From assembly GCA_002402545.1 (NCBI GenBank), contig DHGA01000031.1, forward strand, positions 1 to 10,956: a DNA stretch of 10,956 bases. The letters are read 5' to 3'. The notes under the pieces were generated by a model. The model was not told where the DNA came from. It made no database searches and saw nothing but the letters and a program-made list of their open reading frames with translations. Shown piece by piece: positions 1 to 7,596 of this stretch. The stretch comes from Syntrophaceae bacterium UBA4810 (GTDB lineage: Bacteria; Desulfobacterota; Syntrophia; Syntrophales; Smithellaceae). The position numbers and the translations under genes were made by a program. Each line of letters begins with the position of its first letter. The stretch's first letter is position 1.

Positions 1-24
1 CTGGTATCGGTAAATCTCAATTAA
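1..24 (+). CDS. smc: C-terminal end of probable chromosome segregation ATPase SMC (partial)
   Basis: Only seven codons and a TAA stop (22-24) are in the window, reading LVSVNLN. Bacterial SMC proteins characteristically end in a GVSKL(V/I)SV-type strand, and smc directly precedes ftsY in several bacteria (for example Bacillus subtilis), so both the residues and the context point to SMC, the condensin ATPase that organises the chromosome. The gap to the ftsY ATG is 65 bp. The call rests on very few residues plus gene order and would be settled by the sequence to the left. Confidence 0.55.
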   Translation: MVSVNLN

Positions 25-89
25 TCCTTTCTTTACTTGTGCGGAAAAACTCGCTATTAAAGACAAAAAAGCAAAGAAGTGTTTTTGTT

Positions 90-1010
90 ATGGGACAAAA
101 CGGTTTTTTTAAAAAACTAAAGGCCGGGTTAACCAGAACGCGTGACGCGCTGGCAAAAAATCTTGATTCCCTGCTTTTAGGGGAAAAAGCTCTGGATAAT
201 GAGCTTTTTGAAGAGCTGGAGGAATTATTAATTAGCGCTGATCTGGGGCCTCAGTTCGCGCTTGAATTAATTGACGATGTAAAAGAGAAAATCAAGCGTC
301 GGGAACTGGGCAACGCCGCGCAAATCAAAAAAGTTCTGCGCGAGCACATGGCCGCTATATTGCGCAAAGCTCAAGTTAACTTAAACATAACCTCCGGCTC
401 TCCGTATGTAATCATGGTTGTGGGGGTCAACGGCAGCGGCAAAACCACAACCATCGGTAAACTGGCGGGCGTGTTGCGCGGCGCCGGACACGAGGTTACG
501 CTGGTCGCGGCTGATACTTTCCGGGCGGCGGCCATTGAACAACTGGAAATATGGGGGCAGCGGGCGGATGTACCGGTTATACGTCAAAAAATGAATGCCG
601 ATCCAGCCGCCGTGGTTTTTGACGCTTTAGGAAAAATCAGCAGCGGTTATACTGGCGTAATGATCATCGATACCGCCGGCCGCCTGCACACCAAAGTCAA
701 TTTAATGGAAGAACTCAAAAAAATTAAACGAGTGATCGGCGGCAAATTGTCCGGAGCGCCGCAGGAGACCTTGCTTGTTCTGGACGCGACTACCGGGCAA
801 AACGCCCTGATTCAGGCAAAAATTTTCAAGGAAGAAATAAGAGCCAGTGGGATTGTTTTGACAAAATTAGACGGAACATCCAAGGGCGGCGTGGTTGTCC
901 GCATCGTCCATGAACTGGGACTGCCGGTGCGTTATATCGGCGTGGGCGAAGGCTTGGATGATTTGCGTGATTTTGACAGCGAGGATTTTGTCGCGGCAAT
1001 TCTTGATTAA
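90..1010 (+). CDS. ftsY: Signal recognition particle receptor FtsY (short form)
   Basis: FtsY is the SRP receptor GTPase that docks ribosome-nascent chain complexes carrying SRP at the inner membrane and hands them to SecYEG. The 306-residue protein has the NG architecture: a helical N domain (about 1-95) and a GTPase G domain. Visible motifs are the P-loop GVNGSGKT (112-119), DTFRA (142-146), DTAGR (194-198) and TKLD (258-261), followed by the GVGEGLDDL closing loop. There is no long acidic A domain; the basic amphipathic start (GFFKKLKAGLTRTR) probably does the membrane binding. I chose ATG 90 over an in-frame GTG at 39 because MGxxGFFKKLK is the usual start of short FtsY proteins and GTG 39 would add a non-homologous tail. 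The AAGAAG upstream is only a weak ribosome site. The gene probably shares an operon with smc. Confidence 0.95.
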   Translation: MGQNGFFKKLKAGLTRTRDALAKNLDSLLLGEKALDNELFEELEELLISADLGPQFALELIDDVKEKIKRRELGNAAQIKKVLREHMAAILRKAQVNLNITSGSPYVIMVVGVNGSGKTTTIGKLAGVLRGAGHEVTLVAADTFRAAAIEQLEIWGQRADVPVIRQKMNADPAAVVFDALGKISSGYTGVMIIDTAGRLHTKVNLMEELKKIKRVIGGKLSGAPQETLLVLDATTGQNALIQAKIFKEEIRASGIVLTKLDGTSKGGVVVRIVHELGLPVRYIGVGEGLDDLRDFDSEDFVAAILD

Positions 1011-1036
1011 ATGGTCAAAACAGCGCGGCATTTATT

Positions 1037-1681
1037 ATGAACAAAATATTTGCCATTGGCGACATTCACGGCTGCCTCGATAAGCTCGAAGAGCTCATCG
1101 GAAAAATTCCGGCAGATCCGCGAAAAGATCGGCTGGTCTTCCTGGGGGATTACATCGACCGCGGGACACAAAGCCGGGAAGTTGTCGATTATGTCATCAA
1201 CTTAAAACATACTTATAAAAACATATTTTATCTCATGGGCAATCACGAACTTATGTTCTTGAATTACCTGGAAGGCATTGACGAGGAATTGTATTTAGCC
1301 AACGGCGGCAGATATACTCTCGTGGACTACGATATCGCCGGCACCGACTCCCCCCAGGAAAGAAAAAAGAAAATTCCGGTTAAACATTTGCAGTTTTATC
1401 AATCTCTTTTTCCTTATTACGAAACCGAAAATTATTTATTTGTTCATGCCGGGTTAATGCCGGGATTGGAGCTGCTAAAACAAAAAATTGACGATTTAGT
1501 ATGGGTGCGCCGGGAATTTATCGATTCATCTGATGACTTTGGAAAAATCGTTGTTTTCGGGCATACTCGCTTTAGCCGGCCACTTATCGAAAAAAATAAA
1601 ATAGGCATTGACACCGGCGCCGTGTATGGCGCACAATTAACCTGCATTGAATTACCGGCCAAAATAATTTATCAGGCGTAA
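1037..1681 (+). CDS. PPP-family metallophosphatase (bacterial Ser/Thr phosphatase or Ap4A hydrolase-like)
   Basis: This 214-residue protein carries the complete metal-binding signature of the PPP phosphoesterase family: GDIHG (8-12), GDYIDRG (37-43), GNHE (68-71), a histidine in HAG (137-139) and GHT (175-177), closed by IDTGAVYG (191-198). These residues bind two metal ions and activate water for phosphomonoester hydrolysis. The family includes bacterial protein phosphatases (PrpA/PrpB type), ApaH-like dinucleotide hydrolases and others, and the substrate cannot be read from the sequence. No signal peptide or membrane segment is evident, so it should be cytosolic. It starts 26 bp after ftsY and its stop is 2 nt before ftcD, so it sits mid-operon. 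No strong Shine-Dalgarno sequence precedes the ATG. Confidence 0.85.
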   Translation: MNKIFAIGDIHGCLDKLEELIGKIPADPRKDRLVFLGDYIDRGTQSREVVDYVINLKHTYKNIFYLMGNHELMFLNYLEGIDEELYLANGGRYTLVDYDIAGTDSPQERKKKIPVKHLQFYQSLFPYYETENYLFVHAGLMPGLELLKQKIDDLVWVRREFIDSSDDFGKIVVFGHTRFSRPLIEKNKIGIDTGAVYGAQLTCIELPAKIIYQA

Positions 1682-1683
1682 AA

Positions 1684-2586
1684 ATGAAAATTATCGAATG
1701 CGTACCAAATTTCAGTGAAGGATGTGATCAGAAAAAGGTCGCGGCTATAGCTAAAGTATTGGAATCTCATCAACATATACACCTGATAGATTTTAGCTCG
1801 GATGCCGATCATAACCGCAGTGTTTTCACCTTCTTGGGAAAACCGGATGATGTTCTGGAAGCCGCGCTTGCGGCTTCAGGTAAAGCCCTGAAGCTGATTG
1901 ATATGCGCAAGCAGACAGGAGTGCATCCCCGGCTGGGCGCAGTTGATGTTGTGCCCTTTATACCGCTCGGTAAAACAAAAATGAAAGACGCGGTTGAAGT
2001 GGCGCACTCTTTCGGCAATAAATTGTATGAACGATTTGGAATACCGGTGTATTTTTACGGCTTTGCCGCGCTCAAAGATAACTGCGCTGAACTACCGCAT
2101 GTTCGCCGGGGCGGATATGAAGCGCTTGAGGATAAAATGTCGCGTCCTGAAGACGCGCCGGATGTTGGAGGCACGGATTTCAATCCACGCTCGGGAGCGA
2201 CGGCGGTGGGAGCTCGGGAACTTTTGGTGGCGTACAATATAAATCTTGCTTGCGATGATTTGCGCCTGGTTCAGAAAATAGCCTCTCAAATAAGGGAAAA
2301 AAGCGGCGGCTTTCAGCATTTACGGGCGATTGGCGTTATTTTGAAAAGTCGCGGCATCGCGCAGGTCTCCATGAACCTAACCAATTGCCGCAAAACACCA
2401 TTTAAAGTTGTTTACGATGAGGTAGAAAAGCTGGCCGCGCAACGCGGCGTAGAAATACTGGAGTCGGAATTAATCGGTTTGGCGCCCAAATGCGCCTTTG
2501 CCGGCACTACTCCTAAATATCTCAAACTTAAAGATTTTGACAAAGAGCGCCTTCTGGAAACTCATTTGAAAGTATTTTCCGATTAA
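1684..2586 (+). CDS. ftcD: Glutamate formimidoyltransferase (stand-alone FtcD transferase domain)
   Basis: The protein (300 residues) matches the formiminotransferase domain of FTCD. It opens with MKIIECVPNFSEG, has DADHNRSVFTF around residue 40-50, and carries the TGVHPRLGAVD segment in which H81 probably corresponds to the catalytic histidine of the mammalian enzyme. It transfers the formimino group of N-formiminoglutamate to tetrahydrofolate, feeding one-carbon metabolism during histidine (or purine) breakdown. The cyclodeaminase domain of the bifunctional animal enzyme is absent and its length is that of the transferase alone, so a separate FchA-type cyclodeaminase would be needed elsewhere. 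The ATG lies 2 nt after the preceding stop with an AGG at suitable distance, suggesting coupled translation. The gene ends 17 bp from the stop of the convergent minus-strand operon. No histidine-degradation gene is nearby. Confidence 0.92.
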   Translation: MKIIECVPNFSEGCDQKKVAAIAKVLESHQHIHLIDFSSDADHNRSVFTFLGKPDDVLEAALAASGKALKLIDMRKQTGVHPRLGAVDVVPFIPLGKTKMKDAVEVAHSFGNKLYERFGIPVYFYGFAALKDNCAELPHVRRGGYEALEDKMSRPEDAPDVGGTDFNPRSGATAVGARELLVAYNINLACDDLRLVQKIASQIREKSGGFQHLRAIGVILKSRGIAQVSMNLTNCRKTPFKVVYDEVEKLAAQRGVEILESELIGLAPKCAFAGTTPKYLKLKDFDKERLLETHLKVFSD

Positions 2587-2603
2587 AGCATCAGGCGCGC
2601 CGG

Positions 2604-2864
2604 TCATTTTTTCTTTACCTCTTTCTTCCTGGCTTTGGCCATGGCCTTAATAAGTTTTTTATCTGTAACTGCTGTTGTAGATGACACTGTAGTCTTTGTT
2701 TCTGTTGCCGATAAATTCTCTTTTTGAGCGTTGCGCTGCCGGATTTTTTTGACGATGGCCTCCGCCATCATTCGACCGAACTGGCCGATGAATCCGGCAA
2801 TAAGCACCAGCACAATCCACTTAAGAACAGACCACGATTTTATATATTCCAGAATCTCCATCAT
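2604..2864 (-). CDS. Small single-helix membrane protein, function unknown
   Basis: I do not recognise this 86-residue protein. It starts MMEILEYIKSW, has one predicted membrane helix at about residues 11-29 (WSVLKWIVLVLIAGFIGQF), then a basic stretch (VKKIRQR), a Ser/Thr-rich linker (about 50-66) and a strongly lysine-rich tail ending KKEVKKK. The positive-inside rule suggests that the tail is cytoplasmic. It has no cysteine or catalytic motif. The start is the ATG at 2864; a second ATG immediately follows and could serve instead. It lies 15 nt downstream of the HAD phosphatase gene and is the last gene of the minus-strand operon. It is a plausible real gene by position and composition, though the low-complexity tail leaves some doubt. 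Confidence 0.6.
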   Translation of the reverse strand: MMEILEYIKSWSVLKWIVLVLIAGFIGQFGRMMAEAIVKKIRQRNAQKENLSATETKTTVSSTTAVTDKKLIKAMAKARKKEVKKK

Positions 2865-2879
2865 CTTTAACTCAACATT

Positions 2880-3494
2880 CTAATTTAATCTAAGCAACTC
2901 TTTTGGTTGGTCAAAAAGATAATCCGGTTTTGCCGCGGTCATTTTTGTGCGGTCATGCCAGCCCCAGGTGACGCCCACTGTCTTCACGCCTGCCTGTTTT
3001 CCTTCTTTGATGTCGCCGGTTGTATCGCCGATGTAATAAATATCATCAGGGGGGAGTTGATATTTTTTTATCGCGTAAAGAATTTTATCTTTTTTGCTGA
3101 GCATAAAGTCGGAACCGAGAATTTCCCTAAAGTAGTCGTCATATTTAAACAGTTCCAACGCCTCCCTGATCGATGCGGTTTCGTTGGAAGAAATTACAAT
3201 CAGGCAATGTTTTTTGTGCAGTTTCGCGACCACCGGCACAGCATCTTCAATCGGCTTAATGTCTTTTATTTTAACCTGCGCTAAAATATTGATAGACGCT
3301 TTCATAAACGCTTCCAGATCCACGCCTTTTTCCACCAGCGATTCATAAAAATTTCCTTCGAAAAGTTCCAGAAATTCTTCCCGGCCGCGCGTCAGCGGCT
3401 GGTTAATTTTTATCAGGCACTCCGTGACCGTCTTTTCATAAACATCCAGCGAGTCGACCAGCACGCCGTCAAAATCAAAAAGAAACAGTTTCAT
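2880..3494 (-). CDS. HAD-superfamily phosphatase, phosphoglycolate phosphatase-like
   Basis: This cytosolic 204-residue protein is a HAD hydrolase. Motif I is DFDGVLVDS (7-15; D7 nucleophile and D9 acid/base), motif II is the serine in VISSNE (100-105), motif III is a lysine in LSKKDK (about K135/K137) and motif IV is GDTTGD (156-161). A helical cap lies between motifs I and II (about 16-80), as in the phosphoglycolate phosphatase (Gph/PGMB) type. The late GVTWGWH segment is also typical of this subgroup. It probably dephosphorylates a small phosphate ester, but substrate is not predictable. The ATG overlaps the mtnA stop as TAATG, and an AAGGAG sequence lies 10 nt upstream inside mtnA, indicating translational coupling. 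The neighbourhood makes a role in clearing a sugar phosphate beside MtnA possible, but this is only inference. Confidence 0.85.
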   Translation of the reverse strand: MKLFLFDFDGVLVDSLDVYEKTVTECLIKINQPLTRGREEFLELFEGNFYESLVEKGVDLEAFMKASINILAQVKIKDIKPIEDAVPVVAKLHKKHCLIVISSNETASIREALELFKYDDYFREILGSDFMLSKKDKILYAIKKYQLPPDDIYYIGDTTGDIKEGKQAGVKTVGVTWGWHDRTKMTAAKPDYLFDQPKELLRLN

Positions 3495-4540
3495 TAATGT
3501 TTTACTCCTTGATGCGCCCGTTTGATGGATACAGTGTATGGTTTTTTCAGAATGCCTTGCTCCGTGATAATCGCGGTAATGTAATTTGCGGGCGTAACAT
3601 CAAACGCGGGATTGTAAACTTTTGTGCCTTTGGGCGCGATATTTCTGCCCTGCACGCGTGTTACTTCCAATGGATTCCTTTGCTCAATCGGTATTTTCTC
3701 TCCCGATTTTATACTAACATCAATTGTGGAAAACGGCGCGGCCACGTAAAAAGGCACATTATGCTCTTTGGCCAAAACTGCCAGTGAATATGTTCCGATT
3801 TTATTTGCCGTATCGCCGTTGGCGGCAATCCTGTCCGCGCCGACGATTATCTTATCGATCTTGCCCTGCCGCATTAAAAAGCCCGCCATATTGTCCGTAA
3901 TCAGCGTGAAAGAAATTTTTTCTTTTTTCAGTTCCCAGGCGGTAAGGCGTGCTCCCTGCAGGACGGGCCTGGTTTCATCCACGTAAACATGAAGTTTCTT
4001 TCCTTGACCTTTTGCCGAACGGATTACACCCAGTGCCGTGCCGTATCCGGCCGTCGCCAGCGCGCCTGCATTACAATGCGTGAGAATATTATCGCGCTGA
4101 GCAATTAACCGCGCACCATTTTTTCCGAGCTTGCGGTTTGTTTCGATATCTTCGCTATAAATTCGTTTTGCCTCATCGATTAATGCCGCGGTGATCTTGA
4201 GCGGGGGAAAATTCCGGACAAGCGTAAAACGCCTTTTCATGCGCTCGAGCGCCCAAGCTAAGTTTCTCGCCGTCGGGCGCGCCTGGTTTATTTCATCACA
4301 GATGGCAAAAAATTTTTGCCGGAATTTGTCAGGAGTCAGCTCGCCAAGATTTAAAGCTCCGAGCGCCGCGGCAAAACCCGCCGCCACGCCGATGGCGGGC
4401 GCGCCGCGCACGGTGAGATTTTTAATCGCGGCGATAACCTGTTTGTATGACGTGCAGGTAATATACTTTTCCGCGGCGGGCAAAACCCTTTGATCGATGA
4501 AAACTGCTTTATTGTTTTTCCAGCTGATTGTCTTAATCAT
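3494..4540 (-). CDS. mtnA: S-methyl-5-thioribose-1-phosphate isomerase
   Basis: MtnA converts 5-methylthioribose-1-phosphate to 5-methylthioribulose-1-phosphate in methionine salvage; related enzymes also act on 5-deoxyribose-1-phosphate. The 348-residue protein shows the family signature TVRGAPAIGVAAG (from 43), the catalytic cysteine C156 in THCNAGALATAGYGTALG, and the catalytic aspartate D236 in GADRIAANGDTANKIGT, as well as VDETRPVLQGARLTAWEL and FYVAAPFSTID. This distinguishes it from the eIF2B regulatory subunits of the same fold. It overlaps gatB upstream and the HAD gene downstream by one base (TAATG). No other salvage gene (mtnP, mtnK, mtnB-D) is in the window, so in this presumed anaerobe it may serve an oxygen-independent salvage or shunt route; that part is inference. 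Confidence 0.93.
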   Translation of the reverse strand: MIKTISWKNNKAVFIDQRVLPAAEKYITCTSYKQVIAAIKNLTVRGAPAIGVAAGFAAALGALNLGELTPDKFRQKFFAICDEINQARPTARNLAWALERMKRRFTLVRNFPPLKITAALIDEAKRIYSEDIETNRKLGKNGARLIAQRDNILTHCNAGALATAGYGTALGVIRSAKGQGKKLHVYVDETRPVLQGARLTAWELKKEKISFTLITDNMAGFLMRQGKIDKIIVGADRIAANGDTANKIGTYSLAVLAKEHNVPFYVAAPFSTIDVSIKSGEKIPIEQRNPLEVTRVQGRNIAPKGTKVYNPAFDVTPANYITAIITEQGILKKPYTVSIKRAHQGVKH

Positions 4541-5970
4541 TATTTGGCAAGCATTTTCTTGAGCAGGTCATTTACTATCTGCGGGTTGGCTTTACCCTGC
4601 GTGGCCTTCATTACCTGACCGACAAAGAAACCAAAAAGTTTTTCCTTGCCCGCTCGATAATCGGCAAGCTGCTGCGGATTGGCATCAATGATCGAAGAGA
4701 TGGTTTTGGCCAGCGCCGCTTCATCCGTAATCTGCACCATGCCTTTTTCGGCAATGACTTCCCGTGGGTTTTTCCCGCTTTGATACATTTCTTCCACAAT
4801 GTCTTTGGCCATTTTACCGCTGATGGTGCCGGCGTCAATGAGATTAATCATTTCCGCCAGAGACGCGGCGGTAATCGGACATTCACGGATTGTTTTTTTA
4901 TCCTCGTTAAGAAACTTCATAACGTCGCCCATCAGCCAGTTGCCGGCCTGTTTGGGCTTGGCGCAGATTGCCACCACTTCCTCAAAGTAACCGGCCAACG
5001 CTTTTTCGGAGGTGAGCACGCCCGCATCATAAGCGGAAATTTGATACTCGCTGATAAATCTTTCGCGCTTCGCCTGCGGCAACTCCGGCATGTCCGCGCG
5101 GATTTTGCCAATCCAGGCCTCATCGACGATAACCGGCACCAAATCAGGATCAGGAAAATAGCGGTAGTCGTGCGCTTCTTCCTTGCCGCGCATAGAGTTG
5201 GTCACGCCCTGCGCGTCATCCCAGAGTCTTGTTTCCTGCACAATCGTGCCGCCGTTTTCCACGATGTACTGCTGCCTTTTAATTTCATATTCTAAACCGC
5301 GCTGAACATTGCGGAATGAATTCATGTTTTTGAGTTCCGCGCGCGTGCCGAATTCCTTTTGGCCTTTCGGACGGATGGAAACATTGGCATCACAGCGGAA
5401 AGATCCTTCCTCCATATTGCCGTCGCAGATTTCCAGATAAACCAGAATTTCGTGCAGGCGCTTGAGATAATCCGCCGCTTCTTCGGCTCCGCGGATATCC
5501 GGCTCGCTGACAATTTCAATCAGCGGCACGCCAGTGCGGTTCAAATCCACGTAACTGACCGGGTTATGTTCGTCATGCAGGAGTTTCCCCGCGTCTTCCT
5601 CCATGTGAATTCTGGTGATACCGATTCTTTTCTTGCCGCCGTTAACCTCCAGTTCCAACCAGCCGTGCTCGGCCAGCGGATAAGCGTATTGCGAAATCTG
5701 ATAACCCTTGGGCAAGTCGGGATAAAAATAATTTTTGCGGGCAAATTCACAGGTAGGATTAATCGCGCAGTTAGTCGCAAGCGCCATCTTCATGGCGTAT
5801 TCGACCACTTTTTTGTTGAGCACCGGCAAAACACCTGGCATACCGAGACAAATCGGGCAAGTGTGGCTGTTAGGCGCGGCGCCGAATTTGGTGGAACAAC
5901 TACAGAATATTTTCGTTTCTGTTAACATTTGGGCGTGCACTTCCAGCCCGATGACCGTTTCAAACTCCAT
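4540..5970 (-). CDS. gatB: Asp-tRNA(Asn)/Glu-tRNA(Gln) amidotransferase subunit B
   Basis: GatB binds misacylated Glu-tRNA(Gln) or Asp-tRNA(Asn), phosphorylates the acyl group with ATP and transamidates it with ammonia delivered from GatA. The 476-residue length is standard. The sequence begins METVIGLEVHAQ-like (MEFETVIGLEVHAQ), has the zinc-site cysteines C23, C25, C38 and C41 (CSC and CPIC), carries GSFRCDANVS and the signature YRYFPDPDL, and ends in a YqeY-like tRNA-binding tail domain (about 335-474, with MKATQGKANPQIVNDLLKKML). Start and stop both form TAATG overlaps, with gatA upstream and mtnA downstream. An AAGGAG lies 12 nt before the ATG within the gatA end. Confidence 0.97.
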   Translation of the reverse strand: MEFETVIGLEVHAQMLTETKIFCSCSTKFGAAPNSHTCPICLGMPGVLPVLNKKVVEYAMKMALATNCAINPTCEFARKNYFYPDLPKGYQISQYAYPLAEHGWLELEVNGGKKRIGITRIHMEEDAGKLLHDEHNPVSYVDLNRTGVPLIEIVSEPDIRGAEEAADYLKRLHEILVYLEICDGNMEEGSFRCDANVSIRPKGQKEFGTRAELKNMNSFRNVQRGLEYEIKRQQYIVENGGTIVQETRLWDDAQGVTNSMRGKEEAHDYRYFPDPDLVPVIVDEAWIGKIRADMPELPQAKRERFISEYQISAYDAGVLTSEKALAGYFEEVVAICAKPKQAGNWLMGDVMKFLNEDKKTIRECPITAASLAEMINLIDAGTISGKMAKDIVEEMYQSGKNPREVIAEKGMVQITDEAALAKTISSIIDANPQQLADYRAGKEKLFGFFVGQVMKATQGKANPQIVNDLLKKMLAK

Positions 5971-7424
5971 TACAGCTTCGGTCTCCTTTTTTCGATTTGC
6001 GCTTTTCGTTCATAAGCTGAAGCAACCTGGATTAATTTTCCTTCCTGAAAATGTCCGGCTAAAAACTGCACTCCGACGGGCAGGCCGGATTTAGTAAAGC
6101 CGCAGGGCAGGGAAATACCGGGTATTCCCGCGAGATTTGTGGAAATGGTAAAAATATCGGAAAGATACATCTGCAGCGGATTGTCGGTTTTTTCGCCGAT
6201 TTTAAAAGCCGGCGTGGGCGTGGTCGGTGTCAGAATCACATCGCATTTTTTAAACGCTTCTTCAAAATCTTTTTTGATGAGCGCGCGCACCTGAGACGCT
6301 TTTTTATAGTAGGCGTCATAATAGCCCGCGGAAAGAGCGTAAGTGCCGATCATGATGCGGCGCTTTACTTCCGCGCCGAATCCCTGCATGCGCGTTTTTT
6401 TGTACATATCCAAAAGCTCACTTGCCGGGGCGCGGAATCCGTATTTGACACCATCGTAGCGCGCCAGGTTGGATGATGCTTCCGCTGGCGCGATAATATA
6501 ATAAACCGCCAGACAATATTGCGTGTGCGGCAGCGATATTTCCACACTTTGCGCGCCGCATTTTTCCATGGTCTTAATTGACGCTTCGATAGCGGCTTTA
6601 ACTTCCGGATCAATCCCTTCCACGAAATATTCTTTGGGAATACCGATTTTCCAGCCTTTGATATCCCGGCCGGCAAACTGCCGGTAATCGGGAACATCTA
6701 TATTAACAGATGTGGATTCTCTGCGGTCATAACCGGCTAAAACATTCATCATAATCGCGCAGTCTTCCACGTCTTTGGTGAATGGGCCGATCTGATCTAG
6801 CGATGAGGCAAAAGCGATTAGTCCGAAGCGAGATACGCGGCCGTATGTAGGTTTCATGCCGACAATACCGCACAAGGCCGCCGGCTGGCGGATAGAGCCG
6901 CCTGTGTCGGAACCGATGGAGGCCACACATTCATCCGCGGCTACTGCCGCCGCGGAGCCGCCGCTGGAGCCGCCGGGAATTCTCTCTAAATCCCACGGGT
7001 TTCGCGTGGGGCCAAAATACGATGTTTCCGTGGAAGAGCCCATGGCAAATTCGTCCATGTTCGTCTTGCCGACAAATATCGCGCCGGCGGCGCGCAGTTT
7101 TTCCACCACGCTGGCATCATAGGGCGGAACAAAATTATGCAGAATATGCGAACCGCAGGTGGTGGCAATCCCTTTGGTGCAGACAATGTCTTTAAGCGCG
7201 ATGGAAATACCGGAAAGCGGCTTGATGTTGCCTTTTTTAATTTCTTTATCGGCCTCAGCAGCAGCAGACAGCGCTTCATCCTTCATCACGCGGATATAGG
7301 AATGGACTTTTTCTTCCACCGCGTCAATTCTTTGTAAAACTGACTTAGTAATTGCCGTGGCTGTTGTTTTTCCTTCTTTGATTTTATCTTGCAGTTCGTG
7401 AATGGTTGATTGATATAATTCCAT
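5970..7424 (-). CDS. gatA: Asp-tRNA(Asn)/Glu-tRNA(Gln) amidotransferase subunit A
   Basis: GatA is the glutaminase subunit of GatCAB: it hydrolyses glutamine and channels the ammonia to GatB. The amidase-signature Ser-cisSer-Lys triad is intact: K78 (ALKDI), S153 (PGGSSGGSAAA) and S177 (GSDTGGSIRQPA). The ATG at 7424 gives 484 residues beginning MELYQSTIHELQDKI, the usual GatA start and length. An in-frame GTG at 7442 would add MKLQIF, which does not fit the family. The only purine-rich stretch (AGGGTG) lies about 15 nt upstream, so initiation is not strongly marked. Unlike the downstream junctions, gatA is separated from gatC by 172 bp that hold a palindromic repeat. The gatA stop overlaps the gatB start as TAATG. 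Confidence 0.97.
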   Translation of the reverse strand: MELYQSTIHELQDKIKEGKTTATAITKSVLQRIDAVEEKVHSYIRVMKDEALSAAAEADKEIKKGNIKPLSGISIALKDIVCTKGIATTCGSHILHNFVPPYDASVVEKLRAAGAIFVGKTNMDEFAMGSSTETSYFGPTRNPWDLERIPGGSSGGSAAAVAADECVASIGSDTGGSIRQPAALCGIVGMKPTYGRVSRFGLIAFASSLDQIGPFTKDVEDCAIMMNVLAGYDRRESTSVNIDVPDYRQFAGRDIKGWKIGIPKEYFVEGIDPEVKAAIEASIKTMEKCGAQSVEISLPHTQYCLAVYYIIAPAEASSNLARYDGVKYGFRAPASELLDMYKKTRMQGFGAEVKRRIMIGTYALSAGYYDAYYKKASQVRALIKKDFEEAFKKCDVILTPTTPTPAFKIGEKTDNPLQMYLSDIFTISTNLAGIPGISLPCGFTKSGLPVGVQFLAGHFQEGKLIQVASAYERKAQIEKRRPKL

Positions 7425-7474
7425 AAATATTTGTAATTTCACCCTAAGTTAATATTTAATTTCTCTGTCCAAAA

Positions 7475-7595
7475 GACCTCGCAAAATGCCTCAGGTGCAA
7501 GGCGCGAAAAGGCTGAGGAACGAGGCGTACTTTGTTCGTACGTCGCAGTGACGAAGACTGCAGCGCAACGCAGCAGATGAGCTTTTTCCGAGGTC
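7475..7595. repeat. 121-bp imperfect palindromic repeat element between gatC and gatA
   Basis: The element is bounded by the inverted termini GACCTCG (7475-7481) and CGAGGTC (7589-7595). Its two arms are imperfectly complementary along their length and meet at a central hairpin, CGTAC (7526-7530) and GTACG (7538-7542), around a 7-nt loop. Each arm is GC-rich and contains smaller repeats such as CTGCAGCGCAACGCAG. It has no coding sense. It resembles, from memory, a family of dispersed intergenic palindromes common in Deltaproteobacteria whose arms contain GTACGTCGCAGTGACGAAG-like text; I could not search for copies. It ends one base before the gatC stop codon and lies inside a transcribed operon, so the transcript should fold into a long stem that might affect RNA processing or relative gatC/gatA expression. 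Confidence 0.75.
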
Positions 7596-7596
7596 G

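Noticed and set aside
3..89. Frame upstream of ftsY reads GIGKSQLILSLL, like a Walker A motif fused to FtsY
   Set aside because: The same bases in another frame give LVSVNLN-stop, a good SMC C-terminus, and FtsY proteins of this type begin at MGxxGFFKKLK. The P-loop likeness in the leader is probably chance.
2587..2606. GGCGCGCC followed by a T run as a terminator between the convergent genes
   Set aside because: The palindrome has no room for a loop and the T run belongs to the reverse-complemented lysine codons of the small membrane protein. I see no convincing intrinsic terminator in this window.
7425..7442. Upstream GTG (7442) as the start of gatA
   Set aside because: It adds MKLQIF, which has no family support, and it has no ribosome site at proper distance; the ATG at 7424 gives the usual MELYxxTIHEL start.
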